DNA from: Ruegeria sp. A3M17
GTDB taxonomy: Bacteria > Pseudomonadota > Alphaproteobacteria > Rhodobacterales > Rhodobacteraceae
Direction: 5' to 3'
NCBI RefSeq assembly: GCF_003318255.1
Contig: NZ_QOCF01000006.1
Coordinates: 62,001-126,000 of the forward strand
Length of the DNA: 64,000 bases
In this document: piece after piece, positions 54,464-62,790 of the stretch
Position numbering within the stretch: the stretch's first letter is position 1
Layout: every line of letters begins with the position of its first letter
The notes under the pieces: model-generated
The model's database searches: none
What the model was told of the DNA's origin: nothing
Seen by the model: only the letters and a program-made list of their open reading frames with translations
Program-made: the position numbers and the translations under genes

Positions 54464-55495
54464 TTATTCCTCCATCACGCCCTTGCGTCCCATCAGCCCG
54501 CGCGGACGCGTCAGCAGCACGATGATGGCGACAAGGTAGATGATGATCTGATTGATGCCCGGGATCGTTGTGGTGGCCCAGGTGGTGGAGGCAAAGCTTT
54601 CCAGAATGCCCAGCAAAAAACCTGCCAGAACGGCCCCCGGCAATGACCCCATTCCGCCAACAACAACCACAACGAAGCTAAGGACCAGAAAGTCCATCCC
54701 CATGTGGTAGTTCGGCGGGTTGATCGGCCCGTACATCACACCGGCCAGTCCGGCGACACCGGCAGCAATGCCAAACATGATAGTAAACCGGCGGTCAATA
54801 TTGATGCCTAGCAGACCCACGGTTTCCCGGTCAGCCATTCCGGCGCGGACAACCATCCCGAAGGTGGTGAACTGCAGGAACGAAAACACTGCCCCAATAA
54901 TGCCTACGGCAAAGCCAAAATAGACCAATCGCCAGATCGGGTAGATGATTGCATTGGGATCAAAACCAACCATGGTGCCCAGATCGACAGATCCGCTCAG
55001 CACATCGGGCGGAGGGGTCTGAATCGGGTTGGCGCCGAAGAAATACTTGACGATTTCCTGCAGAACGATCGCAAGACCAAAGGTCACAAGGATCTGGTCT
55101 GCATGCGGGCGCTTATAGAAATGTTTGATCAGCCCGCGTTCCATCACATAGCCAACCAGCAGCATGATCGGGATTGCAAACAGGATGGACAGCGGAACGG
55201 ACCAGTCGATAATCGTTGCGCCGACTTCGGGGCCGAACCAGGCCTCGATATAAGGGGTTTCGACCTTCAGCGGATTACCCAGAAAGTCTTTTTGGGTTTC
55301 ATCCAGGGTCACGAAACTCAGGTTCAGCAGCTTTTGCAAAGTAACGGCGCAGAACGCGCCAATCATGAACAAAGCCCCGTGGGCAAAGTTCACGACGCCG
55401 AGCGTCCCGAAGATCAGAGTCAGACCCAGCGCGATCAGCGCATAAGCCGAGCCCTTGTCCAGACCGTTGAGTATTTGCAGTAGGATGGCGTCCAT
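54464..55495 (-). CDS. livH: HAAT-family ABC permease (LivH-like)
   Basis: A 343-residue permease with about nine helices from the ATG at 55495 (MDAILLQILNGLDKGSAYAL); an upstream ATG at 55549 lies within the hairpin region and is less likely. LIALGLTLIFGTLGVVNFAH and VVVVGGMGSLPGAVLAGFLL are LivH hallmarks. The 113 bases between it and the binding protein gene hold two hairpins, probably lowering permease expression. Confidence 0.92.
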   Translation of the reverse strand: MDAILLQILNGLDKGSAYALIALGLTLIFGTLGVVNFAHGALFMIGAFCAVTLQKLLNLSFVTLDETQKDFLGNPLKVETPYIEAWFGPEVGATIIDWSVPLSILFAIPIMLLVGYVMERGLIKHFYKRPHADQILVTFGLAIVLQEIVKYFFGANPIQTPPPDVLSGSVDLGTMVGFDPNAIIYPIWRLVYFGFAVGIIGAVFSFLQFTTFGMVVRAGMADRETVGLLGINIDRRFTIMFGIAAGVAGLAGVMYGPINPPNYHMGMDFLVLSFVVVVVGGMGSLPGAVLAGFLLGILESFASTTWATTTIPGINQIIIYLVAIIVLLTRPRGLMGRKGVMEE

Positions 55496-55539
55496 TGGGC
55501 CCACCTCAGGGTTGGTCAGTGTGGATTGAGTGGTTGGGA

Positions 55540-55557
55540 CCAGGCCCACAGGCCTGG
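55540..55557 (-). other. Intercistronic hairpin 2 before the LivH-like gene
   Basis: Perfect 7-bp arms CCAGGCC (55540-55546) and GGCCTGG (55551-55557) with a 4-base loop, 44 bases before the permease start. With the larger hairpin beside it, it may act as partial terminator or RNA-stability element. Confidence 0.5.
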
Positions 55558-55566
55558 CCGTAAGTT

Positions 55567-55594
55567 GTCTGACCGCCGAGAACGACGGTCAGAC
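55567..55594 (-). other. Intercistronic hairpin 1 after the binding-protein gene
   Basis: Perfect 9-bp arms GTCTGACCG (55567-55575) and CGGTCAGAC (55586-55594), loop 10, starting 14 bases after the stop codon. Such hairpins after binding-protein genes commonly give the binding protein higher mRNA levels than the permease. Confidence 0.55.
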
Positions 55595-55608
55595 TTTTGC
55601 CAAAAGGC

Positions 55609-56955
55609 TTACGCGCCCGGATTGCACTTGCCCAGTTCGCCACCGGCGAACATCGGGTGCTCGGGATCGTACTCGACCTGCGAACGCGGCGTGATCTCGA
55701 CGATTTCAAGCGTGTCATAGGCGTTGGTCGGGTTCTCGTTGCCCCGCACAACCAGCACGTCCTTGAAGCACTGGTGATCGGCACCGCGATACCATGTCGG
55801 ACCGTTGCCCAATCCGTCGAACTCAAAGTCTTCCAAAGCTTCGGCAACACCACAGGGGTTGAAGGTGCCCGCACGCTCACACGCATCCGCATAAAGCAGC
55901 ACTTGTGCATAACAGGTCTGAGCAGAGTTGGACGGCGGCTTGCCGTATTTCTCACCAAAGGACTTCACGAAGGCCTTGGTGCCCTCATCCTGCAGCTGCC
56001 AGTTCCAGTTCATGGAACCCAGCACGCCCTTGATGTTCTCGCCCGCACCAGCAGCCATCAGCTCGGAATACAGTGGCACGACGATCTTGAAGTCCTTGCC
56101 GTTTGCAACCTTGTCGAGCAGACCGAACTGGATCGCGTTGGTCAGCGAGTTCACCATGTTGCCGCCATAGTGGTTCAGAACCAATACGTCCGCGCCAGAG
56201 TTCAGAACCGGTGCGATGTAGGACGAGAAGTCCGTAGACGCCAGGGGTGTTTTGACCGTGTTGACCGTCTCCCATCCCAGAGCTTCGGTCGAGGCAACGA
56301 TCGACTCTTCCTGGGTCCAGCCCCAGTTGTAGTCAGCCGTCAGGTGATAGGCGCGCCGTTCTTTGCCCATCTCAGCCGCCAGCACCGGCGCCAGAGCGGC
56401 ACCCGACATGTAGGCGTTAAAGAAGTGGCGGAAACCGTTGGCCTTCTTGTCTTTGCCCGTGGTGTCGTTTGCGTGGGTCAGGCCCGCCATGAAGATGACG
56501 CCCGCCTCTTGGCACAGGCCCTGAACCGCAACAGCCACGCCCGAGGACGAACCACCGTTGATCATGATTGCGCCGTCTTTTTCGATCATCGACTTGGCCG
56601 ATGCGCGGGCTGCGTCCGATTTGGTTTGGGTGTCGCCGGTGACGAACCCAACCTTCTTGCCGAGGATACCGTTCCCCTGCAGCGCCTTCGACGAGAATGT
56701 GTTCAAGCAACCACCGTCGCCTTCGCCGTTCAGATGTTCGACCGCCAGCTGTTGCGCCAGCAATTCGTCATTGCCTTCGTCGGCATAGGGTCCGGTTTGC
56801 GGGACATTGAAGCCCAGAGTGACAGACGACCCTGTCGGCTCATTGGTAAAGGCAGCGGCCGACGAAGCCGTAAAGATCGTAGGCAGGGCCAGACCGGTAC
56901 CTGCAACGGCACCAGACTTTAGCACGCCGCGGCGCGTGACATTTTTCTTAGTCAT
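55609..56955 (-). CDS. HAAT-family ABC substrate-binding protein with Tat signal
   Basis: A 448-residue periplasmic binding protein of the type I fold, from the ATG at 56955 (MTKKNVTRRG); a longer frame to 57030 is rejected. The N-terminus TRRGVLKSGAVAGTGLALP is a twin-arginine signal, so it is probably exported folded. Mature domain: VTLGFNVPQTGPYADEGNDE onward, with the paired lobes of LivJ-like proteins. Cysteines are present in several places (GCLNTF, GLCQEA, TCYAQV, CGVAEA, GKCNPG). The ligand, amino acid, amide or other, cannot be read. It is the first gene of the importer operon. Confidence 0.9.
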   Translation of the reverse strand: MTKKNVTRRGVLKSGAVAGTGLALPTIFTASSAAAFTNEPTGSSVTLGFNVPQTGPYADEGNDELLAQQLAVEHLNGEGDGGCLNTFSSKALQGNGILGKKVGFVTGDTQTKSDAARASAKSMIEKDGAIMINGGSSSGVAVAVQGLCQEAGVIFMAGLTHANDTTGKDKKANGFRHFFNAYMSGAALAPVLAAEMGKERRAYHLTADYNWGWTQEESIVASTEALGWETVNTVKTPLASTDFSSYIAPVLNSGADVLVLNHYGGNMVNSLTNAIQFGLLDKVANGKDFKIVVPLYSELMAAGAGENIKGVLGSMNWNWQLQDEGTKAFVKSFGEKYGKPPSNSAQTCYAQVLLYADACERAGTFNPCGVAEALEDFEFDGLGNGPTWYRGADHQCFKDVLVVRGNENPTNAYDTLEIVEITPRSQVEYDPEHPMFAGGELGKCNPGA

Positions 56956-57528
56956 GTATTCCTCCCATTTCCATTTTTCGTCCTTTGGCTCCTCTTCCAG
57001 CAGACGAAAGCGCACTTTTGTGCATTCCAATAATGGAAATCGGACAGAAAATTTCTCAATAAATTACTAGTTTTGAAACAAAATTTTGTAAATTTGTTCA
57101 CGAAATTCGGGAATTTTTGTAAAGAAAATAACAGTCAGCCACGCCCCGGCTTTGTCGCGCAAATCATCGTGGAGGACTTTTCTTGTGCCTCCAGCATGGT
57201 AGCCGGAGCGCATGAGCAGTTGGGTGCAAGCTGAGCATGAGACCGGGAATTGGCCATCCTGCGGCACTGCATCAATACAACGCGGCTCGCTGTCTATTTC
57301 GATTGATCCTGATATAAACCAGGCGCTCAGGCCAAACGGCAAACGGGGCTGGACTGGATTGCACCGGACCGCAGCGGATTTTGCCGCCACCCGAAACGTG
57401 ACAGTTCGAGCGGCCCTATATTTGGGTTAGGCGTTGCGGCAGAAAACACATTTGAATTGAGGCTGGTAGAGTGGCGGTGCTGTCAGACAAATTCGATCCA
57501 GTCACAGTCTACCTCAGAAAACCGGAAA
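56956..57528. other. Long upstream intergenic region
   Basis: 573 bases upstream of the ABC operon, bordered by the IS6 remnant. The first 160 bases are A+T-rich with two palindromes: ACAAAATTTTGT (57078-57089) and arms AAATTC/GAATTT (57103-57116). These may be operators of the importer promoter. A 72-codon plus-strand frame at 57212-57430 and its opposite-strand counterpart look non-coding. A possible IS end (57476-57495) lies at the right. No confident gene. Confidence 0.45.
57078..57116. promoter_or_regulatory. Paired palindromes upstream of the ABC importer
   Basis: A 12-base palindrome (57078-57089) and a 6+2+6 inverted repeat (57103-57116), centres 26 bases apart, about 120-160 bases before the binding-protein start. 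A regulator may bind here; the A+T bias weakens the case. Confidence 0.3.
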
Positions 57529-58161
57529 CTAGGCGGAACTAAGTTGGCTCCACGCGGAAAGAGCGGCGGTTCAACTGAGTTTGAACTTGTCGCGTGCTTA
57601 AAGCTGCCGTTCATGATTGAGGTGACTATGGATGGATGAGTCGTCTGCGGCAAACTTTTGCAAACATCACATTTGCCGGAAGCAGAGCATCACACGTTCT
57701 TTTCGCCGACGGAAGATGTGAATACTCAGCAAGATTGTTCTTCCAACGGCCAGTTTCTTGCCTTGAGGCATTCCCTATGACTTTCACCGCCGCGTCGTAA
57801 GAGCGCAATTTGTCAGTAACGGCGAAACCTGGCTGGCCGTATCGTTTCATCGCTTTCTTCAAGTGTATAAGGGCCGCAACACGATCCCGGCGCTTCGTGA
57901 CATAGCTTTCCAGCACCTCGCCTTCATGGTCGGCTGCCCGCCACAGGCAATATTGCTTGCCGTTGATCTTCAACAATAACCTTATTTAGATGCCGTTACC
58001 AGTTCGCGAAACATCGCATCGGATTTATGCGTCTTCGGCTAGTTTCTGCGGCACAGATAGGGCCAAACCTATTCAACCAGAATCGAACGTACAGCATCAC
58101 TGCTAGACGAATGATCTCAGGGTTGGTTTTAAAGCAGCTAAAAAGTGAGCGTTTTTGTCAT
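57529..58161 (-). pseudogene. Decayed IS6-family transposase
   Basis: Reading the minus strand from an ATG at 58161, the three frames together give the whole of an IS6-type transposase: MTKTLTF, then FKTNPEIIRLAVMLYVRF, then WLNRFGPICAAETSRRR, RHLNKVIV, a second stretch KINGKQYCLWRAADHEGEVL, ESYVTKRRD (DDE region, conserved W and D residues), and in another frame FRRRKERVMLCFRQM and LNHERQL, ending at 57529. At least three frameshifts and several stops (in NW-stop-RHL, RQM-stop, RQL-stop) break it. About 25 residues are missing after YVRF. With these added, the length equals an intact transposase of about 236 residues. The longest intact piece is 57626-57976. Confidence 0.82.
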
Positions 58162-58221
58162 TAAACGAAGCTAGGAAACTGCCCTGCCTGTCTCAAGCCA
58201 ATTTCCCCTGACACCACCCGT

Positions 58222-59271
58222 TCAAATGTCTAAGGCTTGCGGATCGAATGGCACAAGAATCTCCTGATTTTCTGTACCTAGGATCAAGAGTTGGTTTCCC
58301 AGAGTTTCAACTGCAATCACCCTGGCTCCACTACGCCAACGAAGCGCCCCGATAACATGTGTAACCTCAACTTGACGATTGGGGTTTAGATGAATGACGC
58401 CGTGATCGTTCGGGAAACTGTTTTCGACATTTCCCAGGATGGGCGAAGCGGCCCCCTCCTCAACCCCAAGGCAGGCAAAGTGGCGGCTCGACCAAGGAGC
58501 ATAATATCGACCACCGTTCGAATGCCACAACATCGTCATCGGCAAAGCCTGAGCCGATTTAAGCGATAGGAACATGTCGCCTTCCACGGGGCGAGTTACC
58601 GCGGTCCACCCCAATTTCTCTTCAGGCGAATCCAATCCAACAACAAAGTCTTCACTCTGCGGAGACCATGGGTAGTTTGACAGGTTCACTTCGCCGTCTT
58701 TCCCGGGAAAAGACGCCAACGTTTGGCTTTCAGCCGGATATCTAAGCGCTGAATAGCCTAATGCCGGATCAACTTCCTGTTCAACCTTAGGCGTTCTCCA
58801 ACACTGCTTTCGAGAGGTATGAATAGTCCCGCCATTGGGCAAGAATACATTTGCGTGATTTGCAACTGGCATCGTGCCGTCGCCACCAATGAAAGTGTGG
58901 CGCTGGTAGACGAATGGATGTTCAGGATGCAGTGTAATCTCTTTTTGCAGCCTAGCTCCATAGACCGTTCTGTCGAGCTCAGCGCGCAAATAGCTGTCGG
59001 TCTTTTCTTCTAGTCTCCAACGAGAGTTAGCTGGCCACCCATGCAGCGGCGATGTCCCCTCAGTTGACCCGAATGGAGCGCAGAAGAAATCACCGCCGAG
59101 TTTTTCCAAATGAGGTGCTATACCTTCGGGCATAACCTCGTCTGTGCCGACCCAAGGTGCGCGATGCAGTGGTGAAATCTCTGCGTCACCGTCGTACACA
59201 CTGAAACTCTCGATCAACCCCAACTGCAAATCGAATGAAAGCCGGATGCCTGTTGCGGACAGCTCGATCAC
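58222..59271 (-). CDS. Aldose 1-epimerase/mutarotase-like protein
   Basis: A 349-residue protein of the galactose-mutarotase fold. It begins with SFDLQLGLIESFSVYDGDAE, has PFGSTEGTSPLHGWPANSRW where the H of LHGWP is likely the catalytic His, and a VANHANVFLPNGG region with the second. The C-terminus is a beta-rich domain. No signal peptide, so it is cytoplasmic. Its gene is followed closely, on the same strand, upstream by the Rieske gene (22 bases). It may interconvert anomers of the sugar or inositol derivative degraded by this locus, or act on another substrate. Confidence 0.72.
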   Translation of the reverse strand: MIELSATGIRLSFDLQLGLIESFSVYDGDAEISPLHRAPWVGTDEVMPEGIAPHLEKLGGDFFCAPFGSTEGTSPLHGWPANSRWRLEEKTDSYLRAELDRTVYGARLQKEITLHPEHPFVYQRHTFIGGDGTMPVANHANVFLPNGGTIHTSRKQCWRTPKVEQEVDPALGYSALRYPAESQTLASFPGKDGEVNLSNYPWSPQSEDFVVGLDSPEEKLGWTAVTRPVEGDMFLSLKSAQALPMTMLWHSNGGRYYAPWSSRHFACLGVEEGAASPILGNVENSFPNDHGVIHLNPNRQVEVTHVIGALRWRSGARVIAVETLGNQLLILGTENQEILVPFDPQALDI

Positions 59272-59293
59272 AAACCACCCCTAGCCCAAAAAA

Positions 59294-59605
59294 TCACTCC
59301 ACCAATACCATGACGCGACCATTTCCTACTCTGGTTTCGTAGGTGCGAAGATCTTCGCATACGGGCGCCCTCAAAGCTTTGCCCGTGCGATAGTCGAATA
59401 GCCCATTATGCTTAGGGCACTCTATCTCATTTTCCATCACCAGACCTTCCGATAAGTGCACTTGTTCGTGTGTACAGAGACCATCGGTGCAATAGAACTC
59501 ATCATCCACACTACGAAAAATTGCATAAGTCTGATCCTCGTGATCCCAACGAATGACATCTTCTTCCTCAACATCGTCTACGGCGCATGCGTCAACCCAA
59601 GGCAT
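59294..59605 (-). CDS. Rieske [2Fe-2S] ferredoxin (MocE-like)
   Basis: A 103-residue soluble Rieske protein with C44-T-H46 and C63-P-K-H66, the complete CxH and CxxH ligand pairs, spaced 16 residues. It has no membrane helix. In rhizopine catabolism MocE is such a ferredoxin serving the MocD oxygenase; the desaturase-like gene next door overlaps this start by one base (TAATG), so the pair matches that arrangement. A reductase (MocF) is not in the window. Confidence 0.88.
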   Translation of the reverse strand: MPWVDACAVDDVEEEDVIRWDHEDQTYAIFRSVDDEFYCTDGLCTHEQVHLSEGLVMENEIECPKHNGLFDYRTGKALRAPVCEDLRTYETRVGNGRVMVLVE

Positions 59606-60765
59606 TACGTTCCTCCTCGATCACCGATTTCTAACCCCGTGTTTCTCTCCGGAACTGCCAAGTGCAAATGTTCCCGATATGGGCGGGCCGTCGGCGGGAG
59701 CGACCTTCGAATGGCATGGTTCGGATCTACTCGCTGCTTCATGACGGAGCCCATCATTTCCCTGTAGCCATCCCAAATCGAAGTGTTCGGCGGCGGCAGA
59801 TCATCCTTGATCAGATCATGAAGCGCTGGAAGAGAGTAATACGGAACCATCGGGAACATATGATGCTCAATATGGTAGTTCATGTTCCAGTAAACCCAAC
59901 GGCTTATCGGGTTCATGTAAAGTGTGCGGGAATTCAACCGGTGATCAAGAACGTTCTCCGCAAGCCCTCCATGCTGAAGCAGACCCGTCATTACAAAATG
60001 CCAGCACCCATAGACCCGAGGACCTCCGATCAAGAGTATTGGGATCAGAGATTTCCATCCGGCCCCAGAGACAAGCATTACAAGTGAAACCACCAAAACA
60101 GCGGCGTAGATTGCAATGTGAAGCCGCGCCCAAAAAACCGCCTTGGGCCATTGGCTTTCCGGAATGTAATCCCGCTCTTCTTGCGACAAGTTTCCCATCG
60201 CATTTCGCATCAGAGTTTTGAGCGACGTCCAGGTATCAACAATCCCCACAAACGCAAGCGCTTTCAGGACGAGGCTGATCGGGTGCATCCACGCTATTTC
60301 CGGATCGCGGCCAACAATGAGTGTATCGGTGTGATGCCGCGCGTGGCTCCAGCGCCAGTTGACCGGGTTTCGCATGATCTGGAAGGACGCGATGTGGTAC
60401 ACGATGTCGTTCATCCAGCGGGTTCGAAACGCCGTTCCGTGTCCGCATTCGTGCCAACGGCTGTCGCAGGCAGAACCATACACGACGCCGTATGCAAACC
60501 AGAAAGGCACGCAAAGCCAGCTGCCCCAGAAGTACAGACCACCAGCCGCAAAAACAAAGTGCAGAGCGATCCAAATTACTGTGTCATGAATGGCCGGCGC
60601 ATCCCTACGCTTCATAAGCGATTTCAGCTTCTTACGAGGGACATCGCTGTGGTACCACTCTGCGGCCGACAGACCGTTTTCTATCGCTTGACGCGTATTC
60701 GCTCCAGTCAGGGAATAATCTCGAACAGTGAGTTCAGAGCCAATGGATGTGGTCGACTTACTCAT
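59605..60765 (-). CDS. Membrane di-iron desaturase/hydroxylase (MocD-like)
   Basis: A 386-residue integral membrane enzyme of the fatty acid desaturase superfamily. The three histidine boxes are intact: H105-ECG-H109, H141-AR-H144-H145 and H298-IE-H301-H302, which bind the di-iron centre. About four membrane helices (60-95, 220-260 region). MocD of rhizobia is in this family and demethylates 3-O-methyl-scyllo-inosamine with MocE and MocF. Its link to the Rieske gene favours an O-demethylase or hydroxylase on a small polyol rather than a lipid desaturase. Confidence 0.85.
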   Translation of the reverse strand: MSKSTTSIGSELTVRDYSLTGANTRQAIENGLSAAEWYHSDVPRKKLKSLMKRRDAPAIHDTVIWIALHFVFAAGGLYFWGSWLCVPFWFAYGVVYGSACDSRWHECGHGTAFRTRWMNDIVYHIASFQIMRNPVNWRWSHARHHTDTLIVGRDPEIAWMHPISLVLKALAFVGIVDTWTSLKTLMRNAMGNLSQEERDYIPESQWPKAVFWARLHIAIYAAVLVVSLVMLVSGAGWKSLIPILLIGGPRVYGCWHFVMTGLLQHGGLAENVLDHRLNSRTLYMNPISRWVYWNMNYHIEHHMFPMVPYYSLPALHDLIKDDLPPPNTSIWDGYREMMGSVMKQRVDPNHAIRRSLPPTARPYREHLHLAVPERNTGLEIGDRGGT

Positions 60766-60843
60766 TTCCCCTTTCTCCAGCGCTCACAGCGCGTCCCGCG
60801 CGTCTTCGTTGACTATAGCAAAGGCGCCTGGATTTTGACTTCG

Positions 60844-61872
60844 CTAATTGGCCGGCGCAGAGCTCGCCCGCGTTACAAGCTCTACGGGAAGCGCTGATTT
60901 CATTGGAAGCTCTTTGCCAGGGTTCGCCAACTGGCCCAGCAATACCTCTGCCGCTCGGCGTCCAAGTTGGTGCCGGTCCTGTCGTATTGTTGTCAATGCC
61001 GGAACATAAGATCCCGACATTTCGATATCGTCGAAACCAACAACCGAAATGTCACCGGGCACCTTCAACCCGCCCGCAACCAGCCCAGAAATCAATCCAA
61101 AAGCAACCATATCCGCAGCGCAGAACACCGCCGTTGGGCGATCATCCATAGCAAGTATTCGTCTGGCGGCGTCATGCCCGGATTCCAGCGAGAAGTCGCC
61201 CCTGATGATCCACTCTGGCCGCGCGGGAAGCCCCAGGCGCGTCCGTTCTTCGACCACACCCTCACGCCGCGCGGTCGTCAGAACATTCCCGTCAGGACCG
61301 GTAACATGCGCGATTTTTTTGTGGCCCAAATCATGCAAGTGCCTGATCGCCAATCGCGCACCTTCGGCGTTGTCGCTGGAAATCACCGGAAAGGCCTCGC
61401 CTTCCACCCACTCACACAAAAATACTATGCGGTCGCCCGCGCCGTATGTGACGCATTGCTGAAGTGCGGTCGAAGGAATGCCACCATCCAAAGAGATTGC
61501 GCCATCTATCCGGCCATCTCGAAAGTACCCGGCAAGAGTTTCTTCCTGCAGCGGATTGCTTTCGGTATCGGTGATCAGAACTGCATAGTCCGACCCGGCG
61601 AACCCCTCGCTGATACCAGCGAGAATGCCCGAATAAAATGGTTTGCCGAGATTGGGAACAAGGACCAGCACCGCCCCTGCCCGCTGCATTCGCAGGTTTC
61701 GGGCGGCCTGGTTTACGCGATAACCCGTTTCGCGAATGGCTTCCAAGACAGCGACCCGTGTGGATTTTGACACCAGATCAGGATTGGACAAAACACGACT
61801 GACGGTGGCTGTCGACACCAGCGCGGCGAGTGCGACGTCCTGTATCGTGGCGGGTTTGGGCTTCTTACTCAT
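60844..61872 (-). CDS. LacI family transcriptional regulator
   Basis: A 342-residue regulator. N-terminal HTH: TIQDVALAALVSTATVSRVL, then hinge helix NQAARNLRMQRAG; the C-terminal periplasmic-binding-protein-like domain begins at VLVLVPNLGKPFYSGILAGI. It lies between the desaturase/Rieske genes and the divergent SDR/Gfo genes, with two palindromic sites (61924-61937 and 61966-61979) in the intergenic gap. It probably represses the divergent operon and itself until a sugar or inositol ligand binds. Confidence 0.93.
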   Translation of the reverse strand: MSKKPKPATIQDVALAALVSTATVSRVLSNPDLVSKSTRVAVLEAIRETGYRVNQAARNLRMQRAGAVLVLVPNLGKPFYSGILAGISEGFAGSDYAVLITDTESNPLQEETLAGYFRDGRIDGAISLDGGIPSTALQQCVTYGAGDRIVFLCEWVEGEAFPVISSDNAEGARLAIRHLHDLGHKKIAHVTGPDGNVLTTARREGVVEERTRLGLPARPEWIIRGDFSLESGHDAARRILAMDDRPTAVFCAADMVAFGLISGLVAGGLKVPGDISVVGFDDIEMSGSYVPALTTIRQDRHQLGRRAAEVLLGQLANPGKELPMKSALPVELVTRASSAPAN

Positions 61873-61923
61873 GGCCTGTCAGACGATTTCCAGCTTGACT
61901 CGAATCTATTGCAATGCCGATTA

Positions 61924-61937
61924 TGTAATCGATTACA
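61924..61937. promoter_or_regulatory. LacI-type operator 1
   Basis: The perfect 14-base palindrome TGTAATCGATTACA, 52 bases upstream of the LacI gene start. Central CG and symmetry are typical of LacI-family half-sites. Confidence 0.75.
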
Positions 61938-61965
61938 CGAATTGAAAAGTGGGTTTTTCCCAAAA

Positions 61966-61979
61966 TGTAATCGATTGCA
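61966..61979. promoter_or_regulatory. LacI-type operator 2
   Basis: TGTAATCGATTGCA, one mismatch from operator 1, whose centre lies 42 bases away (four helical turns). Its position 71 bases before the SDR start suits repression by looping. Confidence 0.7.
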
Positions 61980-62049
61980 GTAACGATTTCGCCAAGCGAG
62001 GGAAACTGATGGCATCCGAATTCAAACGCACCAAAAGCCGGGTTCTTTG

Positions 62050-62778
62050 ATGACTTCGAAGGTCAAATTCGACTTTGCCGGGGCAAAGGTCCTGGTGATC
62101 GGCGCCAGCCGAGCCGGAATTGGTGCCGCTATTGCAAGAGAATTCCAGGACTCGGGTGCCACAGTGGAGATTACCGGTGTGGAACCGCAATGCGCCGAAG
62201 AGGACGCTGCCCGATTTGACTACATTCAACTGGATGTAACCAACACCGACGAAGTCTACAAATTTGCAGGTGAACGGGACCATATTGACGTCTTGGTAAA
62301 CTGTGCGGCGGTGACTCGACGCGGTGAAGAAATGGCACCTGAGTTCTTTTCCCACGTGCTGGACGTAAATCTGACCGGGTCTTTTCGCTGCGCCGAAGCG
62401 CTGCACCCTGCCCTTTCGGTCGCGAAAGGGCGCGTCATAAATGTGGCCTCCATGTATGCGCGCTTTGGTTCACCGCTCAACCCAGCATATGGCGCGTCAA
62501 AAGCCGGCGTAGAACAACTGACAAAATCACTGGCGATTGCGTGGGCCAAAGACGGTATTCGGGTGAACGCGATCGCGCCGGGGTTCATCGTGACCGAGCA
62601 ATCCGCGAAAGCCCGAAAAGACGCCAGCTTCACAACAGCTGTTGAAGCACGCACACCCTTGGCGCGCTGGGGTCACCCGGAAGATATCTCCGGAACAGCC
62701 ATGTTTCTCGCATCCGATGCCGCGGCTTTTGTGACCGGCACATGCCTGATCGTGGACGGAGGGTATTCGGTTGTTTGA
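62050..62778 (+). CDS. Short-chain dehydrogenase/reductase
   Basis: A 242-residue classical SDR from the ATG at 62050; a TTG one codon earlier is possible. NAD motif VIGASRAGIGAAIA, structural VNCAAVTRRGEE, catalytic Ser in VINVASMYARF and YGASK with Tyr-Lys. Sits first in the operon controlled by the LacI operators, 12 bases before the MocA-like gene. Probably oxidises a hydroxyl of the polyol or inositol derivative. Confidence 0.88.
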   Translation: MTSKVKFDFAGAKVLVIGASRAGIGAAIAREFQDSGATVEITGVEPQCAEEDAARFDYIQLDVTNTDEVYKFAGERDHIDVLVNCAAVTRRGEEMAPEFFSHVLDVNLTGSFRCAEALHPALSVAKGRVINVASMYARFGSPLNPAYGASKAGVEQLTKSLAIAWAKDGIRVNAIAPGFIVTEQSAKARKDASFTTAVEARTPLARWGHPEDISGTAMFLASDAAAFVTGTCLIVDGGYSVV

Positions 62779-62790
62779 CAGGAGCACACA

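Noticed and set aside
57067..57430. Frames of 72 and 107 codons in the importer upstream region
   Set aside because: No start context, no motif, and they lie opposite one another in a region that looks non-coding.
59605..60765. Fatty acid desaturase acting on lipids
   Set aside because: The Rieske gene overlap and neighbouring MocA-like and LacI genes favour a polyol-type substrate; a lipid role cannot be excluded but is not preferred.
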